The notes beneath the pieces are model-generated. The model made no database searches. It saw only the letters and a list, made by a program, of their open reading frames with translations, and had not been told where the DNA came from. A program made the translations under genes and the position numbers. This document shows, one piece after another, positions 9,410-18,621 of a DNA stretch of 64,000 bases (positions within the stretch are counted from its first letter, which is position 1; every line of letters starts with the position of its first letter). The stretch is from Castellaniella hirudinis_A. GTDB lineage: Bacteria; Pseudomonadota; Gammaproteobacteria; Burkholderiales; Burkholderiaceae_B. The stretch spans positions 328,210-392,209 of the forward strand of contig NZ_JBLGTV010000002.1 in the NCBI RefSeq assembly GCF_047468865.1, in the 5' to 3' direction.

Positions 9410-10404
9410 GCGGCGCGGCCCTTTGTCCGGCGCCGGGCGGCGGATCGGCGCGGGGGTTCGTGGCGGGCCGTTGCCGGCGCGCCCGGGCCGGTTGGATGGG
9501 GCTGGGGCGCTGGGCGGTGGTGTGCGCGATTCTGGCCTGGTGTCTCGCCGCGTCCGCCTGGGCGGCGGCCCCGTCGGCGCCCGGCGCCGACACGGCGGCA
9601 TCACCGGCGCCCGGGGCCATCGTAGCGGTGCCGGACTGGCGCGCGCCGGTCATGGATCTGGCCGGTGTTTTGGACGCCGATCAGCTGCGGCATCTGGATA
9701 CCCAGTTGCGCGATTGGGAAAAAACACAGGGCTCGCAACTGTTCGTGCTGCTGGTGCCCACGACCGGGCCGGAGACAATCGAGCAATACGCGCGCCGCGT
9801 GTTCGATACCTGGGCCGTGGGGCGTCGCGGCCTGGATGACGGGGTTCTGCTGCTGGTGGCCGTGCAGGATCGCCGGGTGCGCATCGAGGTGGGTTATGGC
9901 CTGGAAGGCGCGGTCACCGATGTTCAATCGGGGCGCATCATCCGCGAACAGATCGCGCCGCAGTTCGCCCAGGGCGAGGTCTACGCCGGTTTGCAGGCCG
10001 GGGTGTCGGCGTTGCAGGCCCTGATCCGGGGCGAAGACCTGCCCGCGCCGGATCAGACGGACGACGAGGGCGCGCCGGAATTGGTCATGGCGGGGTTTTT
10101 GCTGGTGATGGCGCTGGTCATGCCGCTATGGTTGTCGGCGGCCCTGGCGGGCGGGTTTGTCTGGTTGCTGACGGGAAGCCTCGGGTGGGCCGTGCTGGGT
10201 GCGCTGGCCGGGGTGCTGGTGGGGGCGATTGCTCGGCTGCTGGGGATCACGAAGCGGCTGCGCCGCCGGGGTGCCGGCGGGCGCGACGATGATTTTGGCG
10301 GCGGTTTCGGCGGGGGCGGTTTTGGCGGGGGCTCAGGCGGTTCCGGCGGAGGGGGCGGCGGCGGTGGCCGTGGCGGCGGGGGCGGCGCATCCGGCAGTTG
10401 GTGA
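9406..10404 (+). CDS. TPM-domain (YgcG/Psb32-like) membrane protein
   Basis: A 332-residue protein with an arginine-rich N-terminus, a signal-like hydrophobic segment (about residues 35-53), and a TPM domain running from VPDWRAPVMDLAGVLDADQL to ISRI-like QSGRIIREQIAPQFAQG. Two membrane segments follow (about 228-275), and the tail is extremely glycine-rich, ending GASGSW. TPM proteins are extracytoplasmic; related proteins act in photosystem II repair or phosphatase reactions, but the bacterial role is unclear. The start overlaps the lemA stop, so the two are translationally coupled. Confidence 0.9.
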   Translation: MSGAALCPAPGGGSARGFVAGRCRRARAGWMGLGRWAVVCAILAWCLAASAWAAAPSAPGADTAASPAPGAIVAVPDWRAPVMDLAGVLDADQLRHLDTQLRDWEKTQGSQLFVLLVPTTGPETIEQYARRVFDTWAVGRRGLDDGVLLLVAVQDRRVRIEVGYGLEGAVTDVQSGRIIREQIAPQFAQGEVYAGLQAGVSALQALIRGEDLPAPDQTDDEGAPELVMAGFLLVMALVMPLWLSAALAGGFVWLLTGSLGWAVLGALAGVLVGAIARLLGITKRLRRRGAGGRDDDFGGGFGGGGFGGGSGGSGGGGGGGGRGGGGGASGSW

Positions 10405-10460
10405 GTGCGCTGCGCCCGGGCGGCGCACGCCCGGATTCAGCGGCGTTTCTCCGCCGGGCG

Positions 10461-11918
10461 TCAGAGTGTCAGGAACAAAGCGTGGGCCATCTGGCCGATC
10501 AGCAATTCCCGCTGCGGATCCGGGGTGGGGGCTTCGCCGATGGTGGACCAGCCCGGGTGGCTGCGGGCCTCGTTGAGGATGGTCTGCACGGCGGGCGGCA
10601 GGTGGTTGGGGGGCTCGGGCGCGGCCTCGTCGTCGCCGGCCGCCGCCGGGTCGCCTTCCGGGGCGCGGCCCGGCGGGTCGGTTCGGGCCATCAGATCCTG
10701 GCTGATGGGCCGCATGGCGGCATGGCCCCGGCATTCCAGGGCGCGCACCAGGGCCAGCTGGCGCAAGCCCAGCAGATGCAGCACGGGGTCGTCCACGGTC
10801 ATTTCCACTTGGCCGGCCAGTTTGCCGATCAGGCGCTTGCCCCATTGGTTGGCGCCCTGCCAGACCCCGCCGATGGCGGCCCCCAGCAGGGTGGCCGTGC
10901 CCAGACTGAGGCCGCCGGTGAGGACGTCCACCGTCGCGCCCGCCACGGCGCCGGTGGCCAGGCCCTTGCTGACCTTGATGCCGAACTCGCGCAGCGCCAG
11001 TGGGCTGAACAGATCCATGCCCCAGCGTTCGCCTTCCAGGGGCAGGGGGTGGTGCGGGAAAGTGGACTTGCTGAACCGATAACGCTTGAGCAGCGCGTGG
11101 ACGCAGCTTTGCTCGCGTTCGCGCGTGCGCTTGCGCAGAACCAGCGTCATGGTGGCCAGGTCGGCGGGGTCGTGCAGGCTGGGCAGGCGCAGGGCGGCGG
11201 CATCCATGAGCAACTCGGCGATCAGGCGGGTGGCGTCCTGCAGGCGCTTCAGGCGCTGCTGGCCCAGATCGGTGCGCAGGGCCATCAGCCCGGGCGCCTG
11301 CTGATCCAGCATCAACGCCAGACGGTCGAGCAACTGGCTTTCGCCGTCCAGCGCGGGCGCCACGGTATCGAAGTCCACCGTCGCGTGCAGGCCCAGGCGC
11401 GCCAGGGCGTCGCGCCAGTCGATGACGTTGGCCAGGGGGCTGCGGGTAAAGTTGAGCACCGGCAGAATGGGGCGTCCGCAGGCCGCCAGCAGGGCCAGTT
11501 CGTCGCGGTGCTTGGGCAGCACGGGGTCGCGCACGTCGATCACATACAGGGCCGCGTCGACGGACAGCACCGCCGCCAGCACGCGGCATTCCTGCTCGAA
11601 GCGTTCGGCGGCCTCGGGGCTGTCCAGCAGGCGCTGGATGCGGTCGGGCCCATCCAGGCGCTCGTCGGGGGCGATCAGCTGATCCAGGTAGTCCAGCACG
11701 CCCATGGCGTCCTCCAGCCCCGGGGTGTCGCGCAAAATCAGCATGGGCTGGCCGTTGCTGGACAGCAGCCGGGCGCTTTCGACATGCCGGGTGGTGCCGG
11801 GCTCGTCCGCGACTTCGCCGAACTGTTCGTCGCGCAGCAGGGTGCGCAACAGCGATGTCTTGCCGGTGTTGGTATGGCCAACGACCGCTAGGTCGATGGG
11901 AGCGGGGGTTTCAGTCAT
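10461..11918 (-). CDS. GTPase with DUF3482 domain
   Basis: A 485-residue protein with an N-terminal Era/YfjP-like GTPase domain: P-loop VVGHTNTGKTSLLRTLL, G3 RDTPGLEDA, and a partial G4 around LPVLNFTRSP. The C-terminal half is the DUF3482 region, with a glycine-rich pair of helices (GAVAGATVDVLTGGLSLG) that may insert in membrane. It overlaps the end of the DUF2868 membrane-protein gene by eight bases; the two families are regularly paired, so they probably form one system. The biological role is not known. Confidence 0.88.
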   Translation of the reverse strand: MTETPAPIDLAVVGHTNTGKTSLLRTLLRDEQFGEVADEPGTTRHVESARLLSSNGQPMLILRDTPGLEDAMGVLDYLDQLIAPDERLDGPDRIQRLLDSPEAAERFEQECRVLAAVLSVDAALYVIDVRDPVLPKHRDELALLAACGRPILPVLNFTRSPLANVIDWRDALARLGLHATVDFDTVAPALDGESQLLDRLALMLDQQAPGLMALRTDLGQQRLKRLQDATRLIAELLMDAAALRLPSLHDPADLATMTLVLRKRTREREQSCVHALLKRYRFSKSTFPHHPLPLEGERWGMDLFSPLALREFGIKVSKGLATGAVAGATVDVLTGGLSLGTATLLGAAIGGVWQGANQWGKRLIGKLAGQVEMTVDDPVLHLLGLRQLALVRALECRGHAAMRPISQDLMARTDPPGRAPEGDPAAAGDDEAAPEPPNHLPPAVQTILNEARSHPGWSTIGEAPTPDPQRELLIGQMAHALFLTL

Positions 11919-13302
11919 GGGCGGGACTTCCGAGATGCGCCAGCCAGCTGTCGAAACCGGCGGCCTGGGGCAAGGCGTGTTGGGACAAGAACTGTTGCCA
12001 GACCAGGCGCCGCGAGGGGCTGCCTGCCAGGCACAGGATTTGGAAGTCGGCGCTGGTGTGGCGCAATTCGTTGAACCAGGCGGCGGCGCCGCGATCCGGC
12101 GTCAGGCGGGCGTCGCAGACCAGCAGCAGGTGCCGGGCCGGTGGCTGTTGACGGATGCGGGCGCGATCCGCGCGGCTGTCGCAGCGGCCCAGATCGTCGA
12201 TGGCGTCCGGCAGGCCGACCGGGGGCCAGGGGATGTCCGCGCCCAGTTCGTAGGCCAGGACGGCGGCGTGCCGGGCGGCCTGCCGGGCACGGCCCTGACC
12301 GGGCAGCGGCGCATCGGGGCGTCCCGCCGGGCGATCCACCCCCAGGGCCTGGTGGGTGGGCAGCAGGCGCTCGCGCAGTTCGAGCCAGCCGGGCAAGTCG
12401 GGGTCGATGCGCAGCCGGCGGATGCGCAGGCGCAGCCACAGCCCGCAAACTGCCAGCCCAATCACCCGGGGCAGCAGGCCCCAGACCGTCAGGCAGCCGA
12501 TCAGCCACCAGGACCACTGCGCCTGCACCGGGGCGGGCGCCGAGGTGGCGGCCATGCTTTGCGCGACGGACTGGCCGCTGGGCAGTGGAAACCCCAGCGC
12601 GTGCGGCACGCTGCCCAGCCAATGGCTGAGGGTCAGGAACGTATCCGGCGACAGTAGGGTGGTTTCCCAGTAAAAGGTATAGCTGCGGGTACTGAGCAGC
12701 AGCAACAGGCAGGGGAGGGCGCCGGCGAAGAATGCCGTCCAGGCGCCGTGGCTGAACAGGCCCAGCGCGGGCTTCCAGGCCCGCGTGCGCGACAGCAGGG
12801 AGAGAAACGCCTGCGCGGCCAGGGCGGCATCGGGGCCCCGGGCGATTTTCCGGGTCAGCCACAGCCAGCCCTGCGACAGGGTGGTGCCCGTGGCGGGCAG
12901 GCCGGGCAGACAGCTGGCCAGCCAGATCAGCAGCATCAGGGTGTGCAGGCCCAGCAGGCCCAGCAGGGCCAGGGCCAGATTGACCGTGCCGTCGGGGCGG
13001 CCCAGCACGCCGAGGACGGCCCCGGCCCCGGCCAGCACCGCCCCCAGCCACAGCGCCGCCAGGGCCCAGCGGGCGGCCGTTGTCCATTGCCGCAGGCTGG
13101 CCTGCAGCGGGCCTTGCCCGGCCAGCCAGGCGGCCCGCGCCAGGATGCGCTGCTGCAGGTCGGCGGGCTGGCGCAGGGCTTGTTGGCAGGCGACAGTGTC
13201 TTCCAGCGGGCCCCAGTGGGCTTCGCGCAGGCGCACGGCCTCAGCCTGCCAGTGCTGGTGCAATGGCGACCCGGCGGGCGCGAGGGCGGCGGCAGACTCC
13301 AT
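11911..13302 (-). CDS. DUF2868 membrane protein
   Basis: A 463-residue protein with about four hydrophobic segments (near residues 85-105, 115-140, 195-215 and 265-290) and a long soluble C-terminus with a LLLVCDARLTPDRG strand resembling a degenerate nucleotide-binding fold. I prefer the ATG at 13302 (MESAAALAPAG) over a TTG nine bases upstream. It is the first gene of a two-gene transcript with the DUF3482 GTPase, whose start lies inside its last codons. Function unknown. Confidence 0.85.
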   Translation of the reverse strand: MESAAALAPAGSPLHQHWQAEAVRLREAHWGPLEDTVACQQALRQPADLQQRILARAAWLAGQGPLQASLRQWTTAARWALAALWLGAVLAGAGAVLGVLGRPDGTVNLALALLGLLGLHTLMLLIWLASCLPGLPATGTTLSQGWLWLTRKIARGPDAALAAQAFLSLLSRTRAWKPALGLFSHGAWTAFFAGALPCLLLLLSTRSYTFYWETTLLSPDTFLTLSHWLGSVPHALGFPLPSGQSVAQSMAATSAPAPVQAQWSWWLIGCLTVWGLLPRVIGLAVCGLWLRLRIRRLRIDPDLPGWLELRERLLPTHQALGVDRPAGRPDAPLPGQGRARQAARHAAVLAYELGADIPWPPVGLPDAIDDLGRCDSRADRARIRQQPPARHLLLVCDARLTPDRGAAAWFNELRHTSADFQILCLAGSPSRRLVWQQFLSQHALPQAAGFDSWLAHLGSPAHD

Positions 13303-13375
13303 AACGAGCAATCAGCTGAAAAAGTTGATGATACCGAGTTTTAAAGCCAGGGGTACGCGGTGTGCAAAAACCGGC

Positions 13376-13813
13376 TTACTCCGAGTTTTCGGGGGGACGT
13401 TCAAGCGCGCAGGGCCGCAGCAGCGTGACGTCCCCGTCGGTGGGCATCAGCGCCCGCAGCGGCACGCAGCGCCCTTGCACGCACCAGTCGTAATCGGCGG
13501 TATAAGGCGATCGGGTCAGCCGCAGCTGGCGCAATGGCGCGGTTTTGGGCTGGTAGCTGTACCAGCCATCAGCATGGTGCACGGCGTCGGGCGGCGGATC
13601 CATCCCCGCCCCGGATCCCAGAATGCGCGCCTGGCCCGCCACCAGAACCGGCAGGCCTGCCGCGTCGCGCTGTACGCGGTAGTCTTCTTCCCAGCGGGTT
13701 TTCTCGATGGAGTGGGTCCAGGCCAGGGTAAAGGCCTGGACGGGGATGACGCGTGGCGGCAGTGCCGGGGCCGCCGCCAGCGTCAGGCAAACGCCCAGGA
13801 TGCCGGGAGGCAT
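13376..13813 (-). CDS. DUF1850 family protein
   Basis: A 145-residue protein with a short N-terminal signal-like segment (ILGVCLTLAAAPAL) and the DUF1850 core: FTLAWTHSIEKTRWEEDYRV and a late pair of cysteines (YDWCVQGRCVPL). Its ATG overlaps the stop of the TRAP permease (ATGA at 13813), so it is co-translated with it. DUF1850 proteins occur next to TAXI TRAP transporters and are thought to be accessory exported factors; the exact role is unknown. Confidence 0.88.
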   Translation of the reverse strand: MPPGILGVCLTLAAAPALPPRVIPVQAFTLAWTHSIEKTRWEEDYRVQRDAAGLPVLVAGQARILGSGAGMDPPPDAVHHADGWYSYQPKTAPLRQLRLTRSPYTADYDWCVQGRCVPLRALMPTDGDVTLLRPCALERPPENSE

Positions 13814-15831
13814 CAGGCGGCCTGGATGTCGGGCCCTTGGCGGCGGCTGCGCAGCCAGTGCCAGACCAGGAACACGGCCGTGGCGGCAAAGCCGATGTCG
13901 TCGCTCAGGGGGCTGGCGGCCACCAGGAACGCGGCGGCCAGGACGATGTAGAGGCGTTCGGCCCAGTGCAGGCGGGATTTGAGATAGCCCGTCAGCCCGG
14001 CCGCCCACAGGGTGATGGCCAGCAGGGCCTTGAACACGATGTAGGCCGTATCCCAGAGGGTGCCCTCTTGCAGCATCAGGGCGGGGGCGTACACCGCCAT
14101 GTAGGGCGCCACGAAGCCTGCGGCGGCCACGCGCAAGGCCTGGATGCTGATCTTCAGGCCGTTCTCGCGCGCGATGGGGGCGGCGGCGAAAGCGGCCAGC
14201 GCCACCGGCGGGGTCAGGTCGGCCATGATGCCGAAATAGAACACGAACATGTGAGAAACGATCAGCGGCACCCCCAGGTTCAGCAGGATGGGCGCCGCCA
14301 GCGAACTGGTGATGATGTAGTTGGGGATGGTGGGTATTCCCATGCCCAGCACCAGGCAGGTGAGCATGGTCAGGAACAGGGCCAGGAACAGGCTGTCTTC
14401 GCCGATGGCGATGACCTGGCCGCCGAATTCGGCAGCCACGCCGGTCAGGTTGATGATGCCGATGATGACCCCGACCAGGGCGCAGGCGCAGGCGACGGAC
14501 AAGGCATTGCGCGCGCCCTCGGCCAATGAGTTGAGCGCCAGCTTCAGGGTGCCGTGCCCGGAGCGCCGCGCCAGCAGGATCAGTGTCAGCACCGCCACGA
14601 TGACGAAAAAGTCGGTGACGCCGAATTGGACGAAGCCGGCGCAGGCGATGCCCAGCAGCAGCCAGAACAGATAGCGCAGCAGCGGCGGGCGGGCGCCCTG
14701 GATCACGGCGGCGCCGAAGATCAGGATGACGGTCAGCCCCAGGCCGACCGTGCCGGAAAACAGCGGCGTATAGCCCGAGAACAGCAGCACCACCAGGCCG
14801 ATGAGGGGCAGCAGCAGATACCATTGCCGCCGCACGGCGGCCCAGGGGTTGGGGCAGTCCGCCTTGGCCAGGCCGTGCAGGCCGCGGCGTCCGGCTTCCA
14901 GGTGGACGGTCAGGAAAGCGGTGGCGAAATACAGAATGGCCGGGATGATGGCGGCCTTGACGACCTCGACGTAGGGGATGTTCAGGGTTTCCGCCATGAT
15001 GAAGGCCACGGCCCCCATCACCGGCGGCATGATCTGCCCGCCCATGCTGGCTGTGGCCTCGACCCCGCCGGCAAAGGCGGGTGAATAGCCGAAGCGTTTC
15101 ATCAGGGGGATGGTGAACTGTCCGGTGGTGACCACGTTGGCCACTCCCGAGCCGTTGATGGTGCCCATCAGGCCCGAACTGACCACCGAGACCTTGGCCG
15201 GACCGCCGCGGGTGTGGCCCACCAGGCCCATGGAAAAATCGCTGAACAGCTGGATCATCCCGGCCTGCTCCAGGAAAGCCCCGAACAGGATGAACAGATA
15301 GATGTAGGTGGACGAGACGTAGGTGGGGGTCCCGTAGATGCCTTCGACCCCGAAGCTCAGGGTGCCGACGATCTGATCCAGCCCGTAGCCGCGGTGCATG
15401 AAGGGCCCGGGGATATATTGGCCGAACAGCCCGTAGGCCAGGAACAGGCCGCAGATGATGGGCAGCGCCCAGCCCATCATGCGGCGCGTGGCCTCGAACA
15501 CCAGCGCGATGGTGATGATCCCCACCACCATGTCTTCGTTCGTCATCTGGCCGGCGCGGGCGGTGAGGTCGGATTCATAGACCCAGTGATACAGGCTGAT
15601 GACAAAGCCCAGCGTCCCCAGCGTCCAGCCGATGGCGGCCCCGAAGCGCCCGCTGCGGGCGTACAGGGTGAAAATCATCAGCAGGACGAAACCGACGTGG
15701 ATGGCGCGGATGACCTGGCTGGACAGCGGGCTGTAAGCGGCGGTCCATATCTGGAAGCAGGAAAATGCGACGGCAATCCAGAAAATGCTGCGCGACATGG
15801 GTTTGTCCGCAAGATCGTGAGCAGAACTCAT
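13813..15831 (-). CDS. TRAP transporter fused permease, TAXI type
   Basis: A 672-residue integral membrane protein that fuses the small (DctQ-like) and large (DctM-like) TRAP permease subunits. It has many hydrophobic helices. Family segments include GSGVANVVTTGQFTIPLMKRFG and ASMGGQIMPPVMGAVAFIMAE in the first half of the DctM part, and GMGIPTIPNYIITSSLAAP in the second. It drives sodium- or proton-coupled uptake of a substrate delivered by the TAXI binding protein encoded 90 bases upstream. The substrate is unknown; many TAXI systems import carboxylates or amino acids. Confidence 0.94.
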   Translation of the reverse strand: MSSAHDLADKPMSRSIFWIAVAFSCFQIWTAAYSPLSSQVIRAIHVGFVLLMIFTLYARSGRFGAAIGWTLGTLGFVISLYHWVYESDLTARAGQMTNEDMVVGIITIALVFEATRRMMGWALPIICGLFLAYGLFGQYIPGPFMHRGYGLDQIVGTLSFGVEGIYGTPTYVSSTYIYLFILFGAFLEQAGMIQLFSDFSMGLVGHTRGGPAKVSVVSSGLMGTINGSGVANVVTTGQFTIPLMKRFGYSPAFAGGVEATASMGGQIMPPVMGAVAFIMAETLNIPYVEVVKAAIIPAILYFATAFLTVHLEAGRRGLHGLAKADCPNPWAAVRRQWYLLLPLIGLVVLLFSGYTPLFSGTVGLGLTVILIFGAAVIQGARPPLLRYLFWLLLGIACAGFVQFGVTDFFVIVAVLTLILLARRSGHGTLKLALNSLAEGARNALSVACACALVGVIIGIINLTGVAAEFGGQVIAIGEDSLFLALFLTMLTCLVLGMGIPTIPNYIITSSLAAPILLNLGVPLIVSHMFVFYFGIMADLTPPVALAAFAAAPIARENGLKISIQALRVAAAGFVAPYMAVYAPALMLQEGTLWDTAYIVFKALLAITLWAAGLTGYLKSRLHWAERLYIVLAAAFLVAASPLSDDIGFAATAVFLVWHWLRSRRQGPDIQAA

Positions 15832-15921
15832 GTTTCGGGTTCCTGGGGATGGAGACTGAACAAGCCCCCTCGGGCGGGTGTCCAGAGGGGGCCGGGGGCC
15901 TTGCGGTGCAGGGGGCCGGTC

Positions 15922-16878
15922 TTATTGGATGAGGCCGACTTCTTTGTAGTAGCGCTCCGCGCCGGGGTGCACGGGCACGGGCATGCCCTTCAGAGCGTTG
16001 GCGCGTTCGATAGTCTTGGCCGAATTGTGCGTGGCTTTCAGCGTGTCCAGCTGCTCGTAGAAGACCTTGGTCATCTGGTAGACCAGGTCGTCGGGCACTG
16101 CGGCCGAGGTGATCAGGAAGTTGGGCACCGCGACGGTGGGCACGCTGTCGGCCATGCCTTCATAGGTATCCGCCGGGATGGTGGCGGGCTGATAGGCCGG
16201 ATTGTTGATCTTGGCGACGACATCGGCGGGGATGGGCACCACGGCGATCTTGACCGATGTGGCCAGGTCGCGGATGGAGGACACCCCCAGGCCGGCCGAT
16301 TGCAGCGTCACGTCCAGTTGGCGGTTTTTCATGAGTTCGACGGATTCGCCGAAAGGCAGGTATTCGACCTTGGAGAAATCGTCGTAGGACAGCCCGGCGG
16401 CCTTGAGCACGGCCCGCGCGTTGAGTTCGGTGCCCGAGCGGGCCGCCCCGACGGAAATGCGCTTGCCTTTGAGGTCGGCCAGGGTCTTGATGCCCGACTC
16501 GGCGTTGGCCACGATCTGGATGTAGTTGTTATAGGTGGCGGTCATGCCGCGCAGGTCTTTCAGCGGGGCCTTGAAGCCGGCCTCGGTGTTGCCAGTGTAG
16601 GCATCGGATACGGTATCGGCCAGGGCAAAGGCCAGTTCGCCGCGGCCCGCCTGGATGAGATTCATGTTTTCGGCCGAGGCCTTGGTGACCTGGGCGGTGG
16701 ATTTGGCGTCGGGAATCTGCTTGTTGTAGATTTGGGACAAGGCCACACCCATGGGGTAGTACACCCCGCTCTGGCCGCCGGTCAGGATATTGATGAATTT
16801 GGTGTCGGCGTGGGCGGCACCCGCAGCCACAGTGGCCGCAGCGAGGGCCGCGGTGGCCAGCCATTGGGTCATTTTCAT
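15922..16878 (-). CDS. TAXI-family TRAP transporter substrate-binding protein
   Basis: A 318-residue periplasmic binding protein with a signal peptide (MKMTQWLATAALAAATVAAG, cleavage after AHA). The TAXI signature is clear: FINILTGGQSGVYYPMGVAL, then TKASAENMNLIQAGRGELAF and VGAARSGTELNARAVL. It captures substrate for the fused permease encoded next on the same strand. First gene of a three-gene operon with the permease and the DUF1850 protein. Confidence 0.94.
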   Translation of the reverse strand: MKMTQWLATAALAAATVAAGAAHADTKFINILTGGQSGVYYPMGVALSQIYNKQIPDAKSTAQVTKASAENMNLIQAGRGELAFALADTVSDAYTGNTEAGFKAPLKDLRGMTATYNNYIQIVANAESGIKTLADLKGKRISVGAARSGTELNARAVLKAAGLSYDDFSKVEYLPFGESVELMKNRQLDVTLQSAGLGVSSIRDLATSVKIAVVPIPADVVAKINNPAYQPATIPADTYEGMADSVPTVAVPNFLITSAAVPDDLVYQMTKVFYEQLDTLKATHNSAKTIERANALKGMPVPVHPGAERYYKEVGLIQ

Positions 16879-17028
16879 GGTGTGTATTCCTTAAAGTGCA
16901 GCGGAGACAGACTGGGGATGTTAACAGTCCCCGTCGGCGGGCTGCACCCGGAATCACCCTAGTGGCCGCATGGTTTCAAGGATCGAACCCGATCCGCCCG
17001 CCCGAGGGCGGCGGATGGATCGCGGGCT

Positions 17029-18399
17029 TTACCGGGCCTGGGCGCTGAGTGCCGTTTTCTGGCCCCGGAAATAATCGCGCGTGAGCTTGACGATGAGCGG
17101 GCTCAACAGGATCAGCGAGGCCAGGTTGGGCAGCGCCATCAGGCCGTTCAGGGTGTCGGCCAGCAGCCAGGCGAAGTCCAGTTGGGTGATGGCGCCGAAC
17201 GGGATGGCGACCACCCACACGATGCGATAAGGCAGAGTGGATTTCGCGCCCAGCAGGAATTCCCAGCATTTTTCGCCGTAGTAGCTCCAGCCCAGAATCG
17301 TGGTAAAGGCGAAGATGACCAGGGAGAGCGTCAGGATGATGCCGCCGATGCCGGGCAGCGAAACCTCGAAGGCCGCCGCCGACAGGGCCGCGCCGCTTTC
17401 GCCCGAGCTCCAGACCCCCGAGCACACGATGGCCAGGCCGGTGATGCTGCAGATAATGATGGTGTCGATGAAGGTGCCCATCATCCCGATCAGGCCCGAT
17501 TCCACCGCGTTGCTGGTGGTGCCCGCCGCCTGGGCGATCCCGGCCGACCCCAGGCCGGCTTCGTTGGAGAAAATCCCGCGCGCCACGCCAAAGCGGATGG
17601 CGGCCATCACGGCGGCCCCGGCAAAGCCGCCGGTGGCGGCGATGGGCGAGAACGCGTGGGTGAAGATCAGATCCAGGGCGCCGGGGATGCGATCCACATT
17701 GACGATGAGCACCGCCAGGCCGGCCACCACATAGGCCACGCACATGGTCGGCACCAGCGAAGCCGCCACGGCCCCGATGCGCTTGATGCCGCCCAGAATC
17801 ACCAGGCCGATCAGCACCATGGTGACCACGCCGGTGATCCAGGTGGGCACGGAAAAGGTGGATTCCAGCGCCAGAGCCATGCTGTTGACTTGCACCATGT
17901 TGCCGATGCCAAAGCCGGCGAAGCCGCCGAAAATGGCGAAGGCGAAACCCAGCCACAGCCATTTGCGGCCCAGGCCGTTCTTGATGGCGTACATGGGGCC
18001 GCCGGAATGTTCGCCGTGCTCGTCTTTTTCGCGGAAATGTACCGCCACCACGACTTCGGCGTATTTGGTGGCCATGCCGACCAGCGCCGTGCACCACATC
18101 CAGAACAAAGCGCCCGGGCCGCCCAGCGCGATGGCGGTGGCCACCCCGGCGATGTTGCCGGTGCCGACCGTGGCGGCCAGGCAGGTCATCAGCGCCTCGA
18201 AGGGACTGATTTCGCCGGTGCTTTTGTCGCCTCGGCGGCGGCCGCGCCAGATCATGGCGAACCCCGTGCCGATGCGCCGCAGCGGCATCAATTTCAGCAG
18301 AACCATCAAGAAAAAGCCTGTGCCCAGGATAAGCACCAGCATGGGCGGGCCCCAGACCAGGCCATTGATCTGGTTGACCAGAGAAGTAAGGGTTTCCAA
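17029..18399 (-). CDS. sodium:alanine symporter, AGCS family
   Basis: A 456-residue inner-membrane symporter with about eleven hydrophobic helices. Family blocks include TCLAATVGTGNIAGVATAI, GGPGALFWMWCTALVGMATK and GIFSNEAGLGSAGIAQA. It imports alanine or glycine with sodium. The start is TTG at 18399 with AGGAGA seven bases upstream. The gene is divergent from a Fis-type regulator, and a long inverted repeat lies between them, so regulation by that neighbour is plausible but unproven. A GC-rich hairpin without a T-run (about 16985-17012) follows the gene. Confidence 0.92.
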   Translation of the reverse strand: METLTSLVNQINGLVWGPPMLVLILGTGFFLMVLLKLMPLRRIGTGFAMIWRGRRRGDKSTGEISPFEALMTCLAATVGTGNIAGVATAIALGGPGALFWMWCTALVGMATKYAEVVVAVHFREKDEHGEHSGGPMYAIKNGLGRKWLWLGFAFAIFGGFAGFGIGNMVQVNSMALALESTFSVPTWITGVVTMVLIGLVILGGIKRIGAVAASLVPTMCVAYVVAGLAVLIVNVDRIPGALDLIFTHAFSPIAATGGFAGAAVMAAIRFGVARGIFSNEAGLGSAGIAQAAGTTSNAVESGLIGMMGTFIDTIIICSITGLAIVCSGVWSSGESGAALSAAAFEVSLPGIGGIILTLSLVIFAFTTILGWSYYGEKCWEFLLGAKSTLPYRIVWVVAIPFGAITQLDFAWLLADTLNGLMALPNLASLILLSPLIVKLTRDYFRGQKTALSAQAR

Positions 18400-18451
18400 G
18401 TGAATCTCCTGCGTACCCGATTAAAAATTGGTGCCATGCTATCACCGTGGT

Positions 18452-18538
18452 TTCAGTGAGAAATTCTGAAAATTATCGAAATCCAGCAGTTTTCACTGAA
18501 TCCGGTGGATTCATCTGCTGACCTAGGGTTATCACTGA
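18452..18538. promoter_or_regulatory. inverted and direct TCACTGA repeats between divergent genes
   Basis: TTCAGTGA (18452-18459) faces TCACTGAA (18493-18500), extendable to 12 bp with one mismatch, and a third TCACTGA is at 18532-18538. The spacing between the arms, centre to centre, is 41 bases, about four helical turns. This looks like an operator for a dimeric or looping regulator controlling the symporter, the Fis-type regulator, or both. Confidence 0.45.
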
Positions 18539-18621
18539 CGTAGTTGTGCGACTATTGCCCTGTCGCGTGCTTGCCTATCCTGTGGTTTTCCATTGCACAC
18601 AGGACAAAAGGGAGACTGGAC

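Noticed and set aside
10405..10460. GC-rich dyads between the TPM and DUF3482 genes as a terminator
   Set aside because: The pairing is possible but no T-run follows on either strand, so it cannot be called an intrinsic terminator.
14554..15084. Open frames opposite the TRAP permease
   Set aside because: They are antisense to a well-supported membrane protein and lack any ribosome site or recognisable domain.
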